From assembly GCA_003537645.1 (NCBI GenBank), contig DPRM01000077.1, positions 12,843-76,842 of the forward strand: DNA of 64,000 nucleotides. The letters run 5' to 3'. How positions within the stretch are numbered: position 1 is the first letter of the stretch; each line of letters opens with the position of its first letter. The notes beneath the pieces are model-generated. The model saw only the letters and a program-made list of their open reading frames with translations. It ran no database searches and was not told the origin of the DNA. This document shows positions 33,373-43,444 of the stretch, piece after piece. Made by a program: the position numbers and the translations under genes. Origin of the DNA: Prolixibacteraceae bacterium (GTDB taxonomy: Bacteria; Bacteroidota; Bacteroidia; Bacteroidales; Prolixibacteraceae).

Positions 33373-36300
33373 ATGGCAACCACTTACACCCGACGTATCA
33401 ACCTTTACATCAACGGCAAAGAAGTCAGCAACGACATAGCCAGCATCCGTGCCGAGATGAATAAGACCATCAATGCCCAGTCACGCATGACCATCGGCTC
33501 AAAAGATTATTATGCCGAAGCGCAAAAGATCAAGCATTTGAAAAGCATCATCGACCAGCACCGCGAAGACGTCGGGCAGATCGAAAAGAAATGGTCGATG
33601 CGCAACATCGGCAGGCTCTTTAATGACTATTTTTCGATGGTCACCGCCTTTCTTGCATCAACTGTGGCAATGGTGATGGGCATCAAACAAATCATTCAGA
33701 CCTATAACGACTTTGAAGAACGCCTTGACAACCTTTCAGCCTTGACCGGACTGGCAGGGAAAGACCTCTTCGAACTGGGAGAAGAAGCCAAAAGACTATC
33801 AACCTCCACCCTCGAATCCGGCATCCGAGTCACCCAGTCGGCCACCGACATTGTGGATGCCTTCACAAAAGTGGGCTCTGCCAGGCCCGAGCTTCTGAAA
33901 AACAAGCAAGCCCTGATTGAAGTCACCAGGGAAGCACTCATACTTTCCAGTGCCGCCAAGATCGAACTCTATCCCGCCATTGAAGGGCTCACGATGGTGA
34001 TGAACCAGTACAATGTATCCGCCGACCAGGCCCGCCGGATCATCAATGTGCTTGGAGCCGGATCAAAAGAAGGAGCCGGAGAGATCCCTTACCTGACCAT
34101 AGGTTTTGAAAAAGCCGGAACCGTTGCAAAGAATGCCGGACTTTCGATGGAAGAGCTGGCCGCTACGCTCGAAACCCTTGCCCCCAGGTTCAGTTCCCCC
34201 GAAATTGCCGGTCGTGGATTGAGAGGAATGCTGCTCCACCTGCAGGTCGCAGCCGACGATACCAACCCGGCCATAGTAGGGATGGGCACCGCCCTGGAAA
34301 ACCTGGCCAAAAAAGCGCTGACACCGGCAGAACAACTTAAACTCTTCGGGCTGGAGAACATCACCGTTGCCCAGACGCTGATTACCAATGTGGCAGAATT
34401 CAAAAAATATGAAAAAGCGGTAACCGGAACCAACATAGCCATAGAACAAGCAGCCATCAATACCGATAACAACAACGCAAAACTGGCACAAGCCCGCAAC
34501 CGGCTCAATGTAATGTCGATCGAACTGGGTGAAAAGCTGGCTCCCGCGCTGACGATCAGCACCAGCGGCCTTTCTTATTTTGTGAAGTCATTAACCATTA
34601 CAATTGATTTTATCAGCCGGAACAAAGTGTTGATTCTGACCCTGATTTATTCGCTGACAGCTTATTCGCTGGCAGTAAAAACAGCATCTCTGTACCAGGG
34701 AATATTAAATAAACTAAAAGGGCAAACGGTAATTATCGGCAACATGGAAGTAAGCTTAACACTTCGAAGCGTTATTGCCGGAAAGCTTCAGGCATTGGCA
34801 TATACCGCACAGTTTGCAGCCGTCTCGCTTTACAACGCGGGATTATTACTTCTGAAAGGCAACCTTGCAGCAGCCTCTATCCAGTTCCGGGCATTCAGCG
34901 CTTCGATGATGGCCAACCCCATCGGTTTGTTTGTAGGGCTGATCGTTGCAGCCGGAACCGCCCTTTATTTTTACTCCGGAAAATTAACCGCAGCCCAAAA
35001 ATCCCAGCAGATGATGAACGATCTGAATGTGGAAGCCAAAAAGCGGATCGTGGAAGAAAAGCTGGCCATTGAAGAACTGCTGGCCACCGCCCGCAACAAA
35101 AAGCTTTCAGATGATATCCGTAAACAAGCCATTGGCGAAATGCACAAGCTGTCCCCCAAAACTTTGGGCAACCTCAAACTGGAAAACATTTTTACGCAAC
35201 AGACTACAGAGTCAGTCAAAGCCTATATCAGGGCATTGGAAAAGAAAGCAGTTGTTCAGGCCGCCTCCGAGAAACTAATTGAAATTGAAAAAGAGCTCAT
35301 TGACCTCTCCTCCGGAAAAGGAGCAGCCCCCGGTTTCTGGCAGGGAGTAGGCAATGCGATGCTATCCTTCGGAAATGCAGCCGCCTTTGCCGGTCGCAAT
35401 GCAAAAACGGCCCTGTCGAACATGAGTGAAAAGGAAAAGACCCTGCTGCTTCAGAAAGAACGACTGCTGGCCATGACCCGCAAGCAGAAGGAAGAAGATT
35501 CGAAAGCCACTGCAGATGTTCCCGGAAGTGGCGTGGTCATGGATATGGTCAGGGCCAAAGAGCTGGAACTTGAGCTGGCTGAAAAAATGCCCCGTTCAAC
35601 CGAAGCCGAGATTACAGCCCGTAACAAAGCCATTGAAACCATTCAAAAAGAAATCGACCGTTTGAACCAATTGGGGACCACCAAAGAAGGCAGTGCTGAC
35701 AACGACATTGTAAAACAACGCGTTGCCGCTGCAGAAGCGGCACACAATGCAGAAATGGCCGCCATCAAAAAGCGCCACCTCGAAGGCAAAACCACAGACG
35801 ACCAGTACAAAGGCGACCAGCTCATTCAGGAACTAAAATTTCTGGATGAGAAAATGAAAATCTATAAGAAAGGCAGCAAGGAATACGAACAGGCCTATGC
35901 TGAATCATTGGGCAAACAGGTAGAAGCCGAAAAAACAGTCAAAGATCTACTTGAAAAAGCACAAAAAGAACTGGCCGCTGCAAAGATCGACAACCTGAAA
36001 GAAGGCATTGAGAAGCAAAAATCGATTGAGGAACAGCGCTGGAAAGAAGAACTGGAAGGGTTAAAAAAGCAACTTGTTGATAAAGCTGAACTGAAAGACC
36101 AGGAAGTCGCGCTTAATGACACCATAAATAAAACCATTGAGGAAAAGAAAGCGACCCATTTGAAAAACATGGCCGATTTAAATGCAGCCGCAACAACACA
36201 GTCGCAGCTGGATGCCGCCCTGATCCGGCAAGCCAGGGCCACCACCGACGAGGAAACTTTTGCAGCCCAAAGAGACCTGGCCAGGGCCAGCTATCAGCAG

Positions 36301-37104
36301 GAACTGCTCGATGCCAATGGCAATGCCGCCAAAATAGCACAGGCAGAGCGCAGTTTATCCGATCAGCTCATTCAGATCAAGCAAGACGAACTCACAAAAA
36401 AGCAGGAAATCGGCGATGCTGTATTCAGTTCTGCCAATCAATTGTTTGGCGGCCTTGCCGAGCTGGCCGGAAAAGAAACCGCATTGGGCAAAGCATTGTT
36501 TTTGTTTCAGCAGGCCGCCGCCATAGGGCAGGTGGTGTTTAATACCGCCATTGCCAATGCCAAAGCCGTGGCCCAGTTCCCCCTGACCTTCGGGATGCCC
36601 TGGGTGTCGATCAACACCGCGTCAGCTGTTGGGAGTATCGCCGGAATAGTTGCCCAATCCATCGCCGGATTCTCACAGCCCAAAGGTTATTCAGATGGCG
36701 GATACACCGGCAGGGGAGGAAAATATGAGCCAGCCGGAATTGTCCACAAGGGCGAATACGTGGTTTCAGCCCAGCAGCTTCGCAATCCGCAGATTGCAAT
36801 GATGGTAGCCGGGCTTGAAAATTTCAGGCAGACAAGGTACGCCATCACCCCGGGAGCAGTTCAGGCAAGTAAAAGAATAAGAAAAATGGCTCCAGCCCAA
36901 CCCTCCAGGCAGGGAGAGAGCCTAAAAAGCAGCGATGCGAATGTGTATGTACAGAATAGCATGTCCGGCAAACAGGCAGAAGAACTGACCCTTGCCATCC
37001 GTGAATTTATGCACCATCGACCCTCCATTTCCATAGAGACCTACGAACGCAAGCGGGAACAATACCTGAAAGCCACCAGCAGCGGCCTGAAAGCCTCCCG
37101 GTAA
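33373..37104 (+). CDS. phage tail tape measure protein
   Basis: The 1243-residue product has the tape-measure layout: N-terminal helices, hydrophobic segments (residues about 78-98 MVTAFLASTVAMVMGIK, also 410-435 and 510-535), and a TP901-type core region LEERLDNLSALTGLAGKDLFELGEEAKRL-like at 115-250 with ALIEVTREALILSSAAKIEL. A long Lys/Glu/Ala coiled coil runs from about 720-1010. The C-terminal part has IVHKGEYVVSAQQL, frequent at tape-measure ends. It sets tail length and spans the tail tube, so a long non-contractile or contractile tail is expected; no sheath gene is recognised. Confidence 0.88.
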   Translation: MATTYTRRINLYINGKEVSNDIASIRAEMNKTINAQSRMTIGSKDYYAEAQKIKHLKSIIDQHREDVGQIEKKWSMRNIGRLFNDYFSMVTAFLASTVAMVMGIKQIIQTYNDFEERLDNLSALTGLAGKDLFELGEEAKRLSTSTLESGIRVTQSATDIVDAFTKVGSARPELLKNKQALIEVTREALILSSAAKIELYPAIEGLTMVMNQYNVSADQARRIINVLGAGSKEGAGEIPYLTIGFEKAGTVAKNAGLSMEELAATLETLAPRFSSPEIAGRGLRGMLLHLQVAADDTNPAIVGMGTALENLAKKALTPAEQLKLFGLENITVAQTLITNVAEFKKYEKAVTGTNIAIEQAAINTDNNNAKLAQARNRLNVMSIELGEKLAPALTISTSGLSYFVKSLTITIDFISRNKVLILTLIYSLTAYSLAVKTASLYQGILNKLKGQTVIIGNMEVSLTLRSVIAGKLQALAYTAQFAAVSLYNAGLLLLKGNLAAASIQFRAFSASMMANPIGLFVGLIVAAGTALYFYSGKLTAAQKSQQMMNDLNVEAKKRIVEEKLAIEELLATARNKKLSDDIRKQAIGEMHKLSPKTLGNLKLENIFTQQTTESVKAYIRALEKKAVVQAASEKLIEIEKELIDLSSGKGAAPGFWQGVGNAMLSFGNAAAFAGRNAKTALSNMSEKEKTLLLQKERLLAMTRKQKEEDSKATADVPGSGVVMDMVRAKELELELAEKMPRSTEAEITARNKAIETIQKEIDRLNQLGTTKEGSADNDIVKQRVAAAEAAHNAEMAAIKKRHLEGKTTDDQYKGDQLIQELKFLDEKMKIYKKGSKEYEQAYAESLGKQVEAEKTVKDLLEKAQKELAAAKIDNLKEGIEKQKSIEEQRWKEELEGLKKQLVDKAELKDQEVALNDTINKTIEEKKATHLKNMADLNAAATTQSQLDAALIRQARATTDEETFAAQRDLARASYQQELLDANGNAAKIAQAERSLSDQLIQIKQDELTKKQEIGDAVFSSANQLFGGLAELAGKETALGKALFLFQQAAAIGQVVFNTAIANAKAVAQFPLTFGMPWVSINTASAVGSIAGIVAQSIAGFSQPKGYSDGGYTGRGGKYEPAGIVHKGEYVVSAQQLRNPQIAMMVAGLENFRQTRYAITPGAVQASKRIRKMAPAQPSRQGESLKSSDANVYVQNSMSGKQAEELTLAIREFMHHRPSISIETYERKREQYLKATSSGLKASR

Positions 37105-37130
37105 GCCCACCGCAAGAGGAGCAAAAGAAC

Positions 37131-37139
37131 TGTCCTTTC
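37131..37139 (+). promoter_or_regulatory. TGTCCTTTC motif, site 3
   Basis: The motif lies 26 bp after the tape measure stop and 66 bp before the next start. Confidence 0.45.
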
Positions 37140-37204
37140 GTGCATTGATTGCATTGCTGATTTTCGAAGCATTAATCATCATCATCATTTTAGGGGAGGC
37201 TATT

Positions 37205-38365
37205 ATGAGTGTTTCACATTTTATCACCGGGGGTTTGGTACACCTTTCCGGCAACCCAATACAAGTTACGCTGACAGCAGGCTTTGCAAGGAACAAGCAC
37301 CGTCTGGCGCTGAAAATCACCTGCGACCATCTGCTGGGCTCCCCCTTTGTGGATGAAATAGCCCCCAAAAACCTGGTTTCCGTCTTTGACATCAGCGGGT
37401 ATGTTGACCAGCCGGTCAGCTACAGTTTTGACTACCCGGCCACAGGGGTGATCAACCCGCATGATTTGCTGGCCTTCCGCGTAAGCCTCGATATTGGGGA
37501 AGTCTGGACTGACGGCAACGGAGACCGCCAGGAGCAATGGATGAACCTTTCAGAAAACCACCAGATCAGGGTGATCAAGGGAAAGCTACGGCCTTATGAG
37601 CTGGGCATCCTGAATGATTCAGGAAAGAACTTTTATACCGAATACATCAACGGGGGAAAATTCCTGAGCCATTTGCCCGATTTCCAGAAAGTAGGTCCGG
37701 ATCAGATTCCACTTTTGTGGTATTTAAGTCGCTGGCCCGGCAACCATCAGGCCACAGCGCATCTGACAATAAACACCAACCTTGGGCAGCCCAAATTAAC
37801 GATAAGCCGTGAGCTGGTCTTTTACGACATCACCGGGCTGGTTGATTTTGCGGTTCAGCCCCGTCACTGGGGTTTTCAGGCCGAAGCCGGAGAGCAGGTT
37901 TTGAGCTACGAATTCTGGCTTAGCGATTCCGAAGGCGACATCTCCGAGCGCCGCAGCTTCGTGGTTGACAACAGCTATTACGAAAAATCATTTTTATTCT
38001 ACTACGTCAATCCACTGTCCGGAGTTGACTGCATCAGGCTGACGGGGCAATACAGCGAAGGGCTGAAGACCGAATCCGGGATTGCCTACCGGCCAGTTCC
38101 CGTTTTGTCAGGTTCCAGAGTAGCGGGGCAGACCACCATCTCCGGCACCTCGCAACGCAGCTGGGAACTCAATACAGGATCCAGGTCAAAAGCAGAAATC
38201 CTTGCATTGCGTGATTTTCTGACTGCTCGTCAGTGCTGGATGGCAGATCCCGGCAATGCGGAAAAACTCATTCCGGTGACTATTGAAACCGGCGATCACC
38301 GGCTTTTTGACAGCGGGGAAGACATTCAGCACCTTGACATTAAAATACTGGAGGCCCACAAGTAA
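37205..38365 (+). CDS. phage distal tail / baseplate-like protein
   Basis: The 386-residue, beta-rich soluble protein starts MSVSHFITGGLVHLSGNPIQVTL. The start at 37205 is preferred to an upstream one that would add a hydrophobic stretch overlapping the motif region. No recognised family; it follows the tape measure, where distal tail proteins are usually encoded. The end overlaps the next start (ATGAG), indicating coupling. Confidence 0.65.
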   Translation: MSVSHFITGGLVHLSGNPIQVTLTAGFARNKHRLALKITCDHLLGSPFVDEIAPKNLVSVFDISGYVDQPVSYSFDYPATGVINPHDLLAFRVSLDIGEVWTDGNGDRQEQWMNLSENHQIRVIKGKLRPYELGILNDSGKNFYTEYINGGKFLSHLPDFQKVGPDQIPLLWYLSRWPGNHQATAHLTINTNLGQPKLTISRELVFYDITGLVDFAVQPRHWGFQAEAGEQVLSYEFWLSDSEGDISERRSFVVDNSYYEKSFLFYYVNPLSGVDCIRLTGQYSEGLKTESGIAYRPVPVLSGSRVAGQTTISGTSQRSWELNTGSRSKAEILALRDFLTARQCWMADPGNAEKLIPVTIETGDHRLFDSGEDIQHLDIKILEAHK

Positions 38366-39078
38366 TGAGCGGGATACGTCAATTGAAAAAGATGTTCGCC
38401 GATCCGCGCATGAAGCAGCTGATTGATACCCTCTGGCGTGAATATTACGCGCTGTACAAGGAAAAATACGACAGCGATCCAGAGAAGTGGCTTCCTAATT
38501 ATTTTGGGGAGGATGCTGATTTTGGGCAAGCCATTGGAATGGATCATGCCATTAATGGCAACCAATCGACCGCTATTGGCATGGGAGCAGTTACGCGGGC
38601 GTTCAGGGAAATAGCATTGGGCAGTTATCCGAAAGATACTCCAGCCAACTCTGCAAGCCAATGGGATGTATTGGATTTGCTGCTTGCTTTGGGAAATGGA
38701 GTTGATGCCGACACCAGGAACAATGCGATCGAGGTTTTCAAATCTGGCTTAATTAAGCTAAACAACGCCCTGAAGCTGGGCGATTACGACCACGGCGACG
38801 AAGAGCCTGAAAATGGAATGATACGCTATACCGATGAAGCTGGGTTGCAGTTGCGGGAAGCTGGGGCTTGGAAGGGTATTGAAGATAAAAACTTCCGGCA
38901 TACCCAAACGACTCAGGCGCGGGTATGGGAGGTGTACCATAATTTAGGGAAATACCCATCGGTAACGATTAAAGATGCTGCGGGGAATGAGTACGAAGCA
39001 GAAGTTAAACACATAGACCTGAATATCTTAATAATAACCTTTTCGGAGCCATTCAGTGGGGTGGCCGATTTAAATTAA
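38365..39078 (+). CDS. phage tail protein with YadA-like head repeat
   Basis: The 237-residue product has an N-terminal helical part, a short segment NGNQSTAIGMGAVTRAFREIALGSYP that matches the repeat of trimeric-autotransporter head domains (S-x-AIG-x-GA), and a C-terminal beta domain (TTQARVWEVYHNLGKYPSVTIKDAAG). It is probably a trimeric fibre base or adaptor protein. It overlaps the upstream gene by 1 bp and the next gene starts 8 bp later. Confidence 0.65.
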   Translation: MSGIRQLKKMFADPRMKQLIDTLWREYYALYKEKYDSDPEKWLPNYFGEDADFGQAIGMDHAINGNQSTAIGMGAVTRAFREIALGSYPKDTPANSASQWDVLDLLLALGNGVDADTRNNAIEVFKSGLIKLNNALKLGDYDHGDEEPENGMIRYTDEAGLQLREAGAWKGIEDKNFRHTQTTQARVWEVYHNLGKYPSVTIKDAAGNEYEAEVKHIDLNILIITFSEPFSGVADLN

Positions 39079-39086
39079 AAGCAAAC

Positions 39087-40313
39087 ATGGCAAAACGTAC
39101 ATTTTTAGCAGACCTTGACCTTGCGTTGAATCAAATTTTAGCAGCCAGGTTAGAAAACCTGTCAGCAGCCCCGGCACATGCCGTAGGGCGGGTGTATTTC
39201 AACACCGTTGACAAAAAAATATATTATTCAGACGGATCCAGTTGGTTCGATATAGTGATAGGAAGCGACCCGCGACTGTCGGATGCACGAACCCCGACAA
39301 CGCACTTAATAATCAGCAATGCAGGGCTTGGGACACAGCACTCCATTACTGGCGGAACGGCTGGTCACGTATTCAAAGTTACTGGAGCAACAACAGCACA
39401 ATTGGCGCAGCTTGCTCACGGTGATTTGGCAGATAAAGGCACGAACACCCACGCCCAGATCGACACGTTCATCACGAACGCCCCGTCAACCTACGCTCCA
39501 ATAGCAAAAGGTGTAACTGGTGGAGATGCGCACGACCACAATGGAGGGGACGGAGCACAAATTGATCACGTGAACCTGGCTAACAAAGGAACCAACACCC
39601 ACACACAGATCGATTCGCACATTTCTGATGTCGCGAAACACAGGGTAATCAACGATGCCGGAACCGCTGCCTCCGACCTGTTATCTGCTCAAAAAATCCT
39701 GCAATTGATTGGTGACATCAACAGTACCATTACCGGTTCGTTGGTGTTCAAGGGCAGTTACGATGCGGCCACCAATGCTCCACTGCTTGACGCCACCCCG
39801 ATTGCAGGAATCAAACAGGGATGGACTTATGTGGTGACCGTGGCCGGAGTATTCTTCTCCGAAGCTGTACAGGTTGGTGACATGATCATTGCCAAACAGG
39901 ACAGCCCAACGCTGGCTGCTCACTGGACAATTGTGAACAAAAACATTCCTGATATTATCAGTGCTTCGGAATCGGCACAGGGTATTATAGAGATTGCAAC
40001 GCAGGCTGAAGTTACTGCCGGAACTGACGATGCAAAGGCTGTAACCCCATTGAAGTTGAAAACACTTCTTGGTACAACTGCAAGTTTAACGTTGCCCCGT
40101 AAGTTCACTGCCACCGTAGGCGACGGCACGGCCATCACTTATGCAATTACCCACAACCTGAACGCATCAGCAGTGATTGTGTCGCTTTCCAGGACAGCAA
40201 CGCCGTTCGATCAAGTGGAATGCGAGGTAGTTGTGACAAGTGCCAATGTGGTCACGCTGAATTTCAACGTAGCCCCGACAGCTGGGCAATATACTGTAAC
40301 AATAATCGGTTAA
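39087..40313 (+). CDS. phage tail fibre protein
   Basis: The 408-residue product has repeated fibre-type motifs: GDLADKGTNTHAQIDTFI and VNLANKGTNTHTQIDSHI, a DAHDHNGGDGAQI stretch, and GIIEIATQAEVTAGTDDAKA followed by VTPLKLK, the motif common before tail-collar/fibre tips. The C-terminal domain (FTATVGDGTAITYAITHNLN) is a beta-sandwich frequent at fibre ends. It is a host-recognition fibre, probably trimeric. Confidence 0.82.
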   Translation: MAKRTFLADLDLALNQILAARLENLSAAPAHAVGRVYFNTVDKKIYYSDGSSWFDIVIGSDPRLSDARTPTTHLIISNAGLGTQHSITGGTAGHVFKVTGATTAQLAQLAHGDLADKGTNTHAQIDTFITNAPSTYAPIAKGVTGGDAHDHNGGDGAQIDHVNLANKGTNTHTQIDSHISDVAKHRVINDAGTAASDLLSAQKILQLIGDINSTITGSLVFKGSYDAATNAPLLDATPIAGIKQGWTYVVTVAGVFFSEAVQVGDMIIAKQDSPTLAAHWTIVNKNIPDIISASESAQGIIEIATQAEVTAGTDDAKAVTPLKLKTLLGTTASLTLPRKFTATVGDGTAITYAITHNLNASAVIVSLSRTATPFDQVECEVVVTSANVVTLNFNVAPTAGQYTVTIIG

Positions 40314-40316
40314 CGC

Positions 40317-41264
40317 ATGGCATCGAAAAAACAGCTTGCACAAATTGATTTCCAAACAGTACCCAGCCTCATTAATCCGGAGGCTGGGTACGTTGGCTTG
40401 TCGGCCAAATCGGATGGCTTGTACCAGCGAAGGCCGGGAGCGGCAGAGGAGAAGCTACTAACATCTATCGATGCCAGCATTCTTGTGAACCAAACGGCTC
40501 ACGGGTTTTCGGTTGGAAATGCGGTGGGTTTATCGGGCAGTACATGGATTAAGGCAAAAGCTGATTCTGTGGCCAATGCGGTAACGATCGGGCTGGTTTC
40601 GCAGGTGGTAGATGCCAATAATTTCAGGTACGTGAAAGGTGGAATACTTGCCGGAACTTACACTCCTGGAGCAAATTATTTTCTATCGACAACGGTAGCC
40701 GGTGCGTTAATGACATTGGCAGAACCGGAAGTTTGGTCAGCCGGAAACGTGCGGCAGTACATCGGAACCGGAACCAAAACAGGAACAGGACTAGACCTTG
40801 AAATAGACATTGGCGACGAGATTTCGTTCGATGTGGTGAATGACAAGCATGTGGATGGAGTGTCGTACAACGAAGCTACAAGGGTGCTGACACTTACCCG
40901 CACCGCAGGTCTGCCGTCGTTGTCGGTAGCGATTCCCTACCCAAGTTCGGATATCGCTTTTGAAGCCAGAGATGTGACCAAAGGAGTTGCACAAACCTAT
41001 GTGCTGGACATGATGGCGAGCTGGCCGTACATTATTCAATCGATCGTTTGCGAGAGTAATGGTACGCTTTCGGGGGTATCGGTAAAAATCAATTCGACAC
41101 CAGTGGGAGGATTGAGCAGTTTGATCGTTGGAACGAAGGCTGAATCTACTGCAACCAGTTCTAATTCGGTAGCCAAAAACGATGTTGTGACCATTAACAC
41201 CAGCGCCAGCTATTCGGGAAGTCCAACTTTGATAAGGGTGAAAATGAAAATCAAACGGGTATGA
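40317..41264 (+). CDS. phage tail fibre-associated protein
   Basis: The 315-residue beta-rich protein starts MASKKQLAQIDFQTVPSLIN. The middle has a hydrophobic beta domain (AHGFSVGNAVGLSGSTWIKA) similar to capsule- or fibre-decoration folds, and the C-terminus is Ser/Thr-rich. No enzyme motif. It lies 3 bp after one fibre gene and overlaps the next by 4 bp, so it is one unit with them. Confidence 0.7.
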   Translation: MASKKQLAQIDFQTVPSLINPEAGYVGLSAKSDGLYQRRPGAAEEKLLTSIDASILVNQTAHGFSVGNAVGLSGSTWIKAKADSVANAVTIGLVSQVVDANNFRYVKGGILAGTYTPGANYFLSTTVAGALMTLAEPEVWSAGNVRQYIGTGTKTGTGLDLEIDIGDEISFDVVNDKHVDGVSYNEATRVLTLTRTAGLPSLSVAIPYPSSDIAFEARDVTKGVAQTYVLDMMASWPYIIQSIVCESNGTLSGVSVKINSTPVGGLSSLIVGTKAESTATSSNSVAKNDVVTINTSASYSGSPTLIRVKMKIKRV

Positions 41265-42787
41265 GAATAATTTATTTATCGGAGGTTTCCAATCCGGCAG
41301 TAAAGCCAACAGTAGTTTTAAACTCGGTTGCAGATGTAACTTTTTCAGGGTTTAACTTTTTAGCAAATGTTACAAACGACGGGGGTTCTACTGTTACAGT
41401 AAGAGGGATTGAAGCAAACACGAAAGCTGATTTTACCGGATTCTATATGCAAAATAGCTTTGGTTCTGGTGCTGGAGAATTTTCAGGAAGATATAGTTAT
41501 GCGAATGAAAATGGGCAACCCATGTCGCCCAATACTACTTATTACGCCAGAGCTTATGCGATTAATTCAGTGGGGATATCGTACAGCAATGTAATTTCTT
41601 TTACAACACCAGCGGTTGCCACAATTCCGTCGATCATACTTAATTCAGTTTCGAATATTACCCACAACGGAGCCACAGTTGTCTCCAATGTAAGCAGTGA
41701 TGGAGGATCGGCAATAACAGCGCGGGGCTGTAATTTTTACCTCAATGCAGATTGTTCGGGAACACCTGTAATAGTTAGTCAACCACCTCAATTCGGCATG
41801 TACAGCAGTGCTGTTCAGACCTTACAGCCTGAAACAAACTATTACGCGAGGGCGTGGGCACAAAATGCGCTTGGAACTGCCAACTCGAACGTAATCGGTT
41901 TTTCGACGCCATCGGCGGTTGTATTGCCGTCAGTTGTGCTAAATACGATTTCGGGGGTTGGCCTGAACAATGCCACTTATGAGGCAAGCGTGGTTTCAGA
42001 CGGCGGCAGTTATGTAATCAGGAGAGGTTGCAGTTTTTACACGAATGCTGATTTTTCGGGCGAGCATATCGCTCAGGTACAATCTGGCGGCACAGGGAAT
42101 TTCAGCGGAGAAATAGCACAGTTACTTCCGGGAACGACCTACTATGCAAGGGCGTGGGCGGAGAATTCAGCAGGAACAGGATTTAGCAGTACGATTTCAT
42201 TTACCACTTCGACCGCAGGAGAGGTGATAATAGACATTGTTGAACCTGAATTCATTGTGTTAAGATACATCTGGGGAACTGAAGATGGCAAAGATTTGGA
42301 TACCATGACTGAATTTGTTGCAAGCGGGGTAAGTGGACTTGACAACCGGCCTGTTGGTTATGGTCGATTTGCCGGTAGCCCGACAAATATTTTGAATATT
42401 TTACATTGGGGCGGTGACAATATTGAATCCGGCCAAGAAAATGTAATGATCGACATAGCAGCGCTAAGGGCTTCGTCAGGACTTATAGAAACATCGATTG
42501 TGGAATTCCTGGGAACATGGTATCGCTTAAAAGGTCCAAGACACACCTGTACCATTGAGCTGAAAGCGTACCGAGGCGGAACAATGAGTAAAGTAAACTA
42601 CTTTGAGTATCAAAATAATGGCGGCACTTTGATTTATTCGTCGGAAAGCACCGTTAAATCGGTAGATTCTGCTAATACGTGGATACAGCCATACACCTAT
42701 ACGTGCGACACCTATAAGACTTCGTACACAAAATTAGGGCGGTTGGAGTACAGCTATTCAACAGAAAGAGCGAGACTTATTTTCTAA
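41261..42787 (+). CDS. phage tail protein with three FN3-like repeats
   Basis: The 508-residue product has three repeats of about 90 residues (from about 10, 123 and 217). Each reads P-x-V-x-LNS-V/IS, SDGGS, RGC-x-FY-x-NAD-SG and T-x-YYARAWA-x-N-x-x-GT, a fibronectin-III-like fold with WAENSAGTGFS-type ends. The C-terminal domain (residues 315-508) is unrelated and has DLDTMTEFVASGVSGLDNRPVG. Such modules mediate weak surface or glycan binding in phage tails. ATG overlaps the preceding stop. Confidence 0.78.
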   Translation: MRIIYLSEVSNPAVKPTVVLNSVADVTFSGFNFLANVTNDGGSTVTVRGIEANTKADFTGFYMQNSFGSGAGEFSGRYSYANENGQPMSPNTTYYARAYAINSVGISYSNVISFTTPAVATIPSIILNSVSNITHNGATVVSNVSSDGGSAITARGCNFYLNADCSGTPVIVSQPPQFGMYSSAVQTLQPETNYYARAWAQNALGTANSNVIGFSTPSAVVLPSVVLNTISGVGLNNATYEASVVSDGGSYVIRRGCSFYTNADFSGEHIAQVQSGGTGNFSGEIAQLLPGTTYYARAWAENSAGTGFSSTISFTTSTAGEVIIDIVEPEFIVLRYIWGTEDGKDLDTMTEFVASGVSGLDNRPVGYGRFAGSPTNILNILHWGGDNIESGQENVMIDIAALRASSGLIETSIVEFLGTWYRLKGPRHTCTIELKAYRGGTMSKVNYFEYQNNGGTLIYSSESTVKSVDSANTWIQPYTYTCDTYKTSYTKLGRLEYSYSTERARLIF

Positions 42788-42810
42788 AAAATACTAAAAA
42801 AGAGAATGAA

Positions 42811-43443
42811 ATGGGAAAAGCAAGGCCAAACAGCATACTCGTAAACGTGTCGGTTAGCACGGCCACCGATACGCCGATAACAGGATTGATAAAAGGCGAA
42901 GGCGGGAAAATAAAACAGGCGTTGCCAGGAACAGACTTTGCAACCCCGGCTTCGGTGGATGCAAAATTGACGAAAGTGAGTAATTTGTCGGATATTGATA
43001 ACAGGCAGGTTGCGTTAAACAACCTTACGGCATCTTCGGGAGCCACGGCTACTCATGTGCTGACAAAAGACACGGATGGAAATACAAAGTTCATGGCATC
43101 CACACCCTCCGACGGTTCGGTAAGCTACGCCAAAGTTGCCAATACGCTTAAAACAAGGGGCACGGCCACGTCAACCATTGACTTATCGGCCAACGGTATT
43201 GGAGCGATCACATTGACAGGCAACACCTCGTTCACTTTTACGGGTTTTGAGCTGAACAAATCGTACCTGCTGATAGTGACTGCAAACGGCTTCACGCCAT
43301 CGTTCGCGGCAGCAGCAAAACATGTACTGATTGAAGGGAATGCAGCGTTGGGCACTTCAGGCGTATTCTACATTAACTTGCTTTGTATCGATGCAACATC
43401 GGGCAGCGAGAAGCTGCTTACCACCATTATGAAAGGAGCTTAG
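42811..43443 (+). CDS. phage tail fibre-like protein
   Basis: The 210-residue product has an N-terminal fibre region (FATPASVDAKLTKVSNLSDI with the DNRQVALNNLTASS motif typical of tail fibres) and a beta-rich C-terminal domain (TIDLSANGIGAITLTGNTSF). It shares the short LSDI-x-NRQ-AL-x-NL repeat seen in many fibre proteins. It ends 1 bp before the next start. Confidence 0.75.
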   Translation: MGKARPNSILVNVSVSTATDTPITGLIKGEGGKIKQALPGTDFATPASVDAKLTKVSNLSDIDNRQVALNNLTASSGATATHVLTKDTDGNTKFMASTPSDGSVSYAKVANTLKTRGTATSTIDLSANGIGAITLTGNTSFTFTGFELNKSYLLIVTANGFTPSFAAAAKHVLIEGNAALGTSGVFYINLLCIDATSGSEKLLTTIMKGA

Positions 43444-43444
43444 C

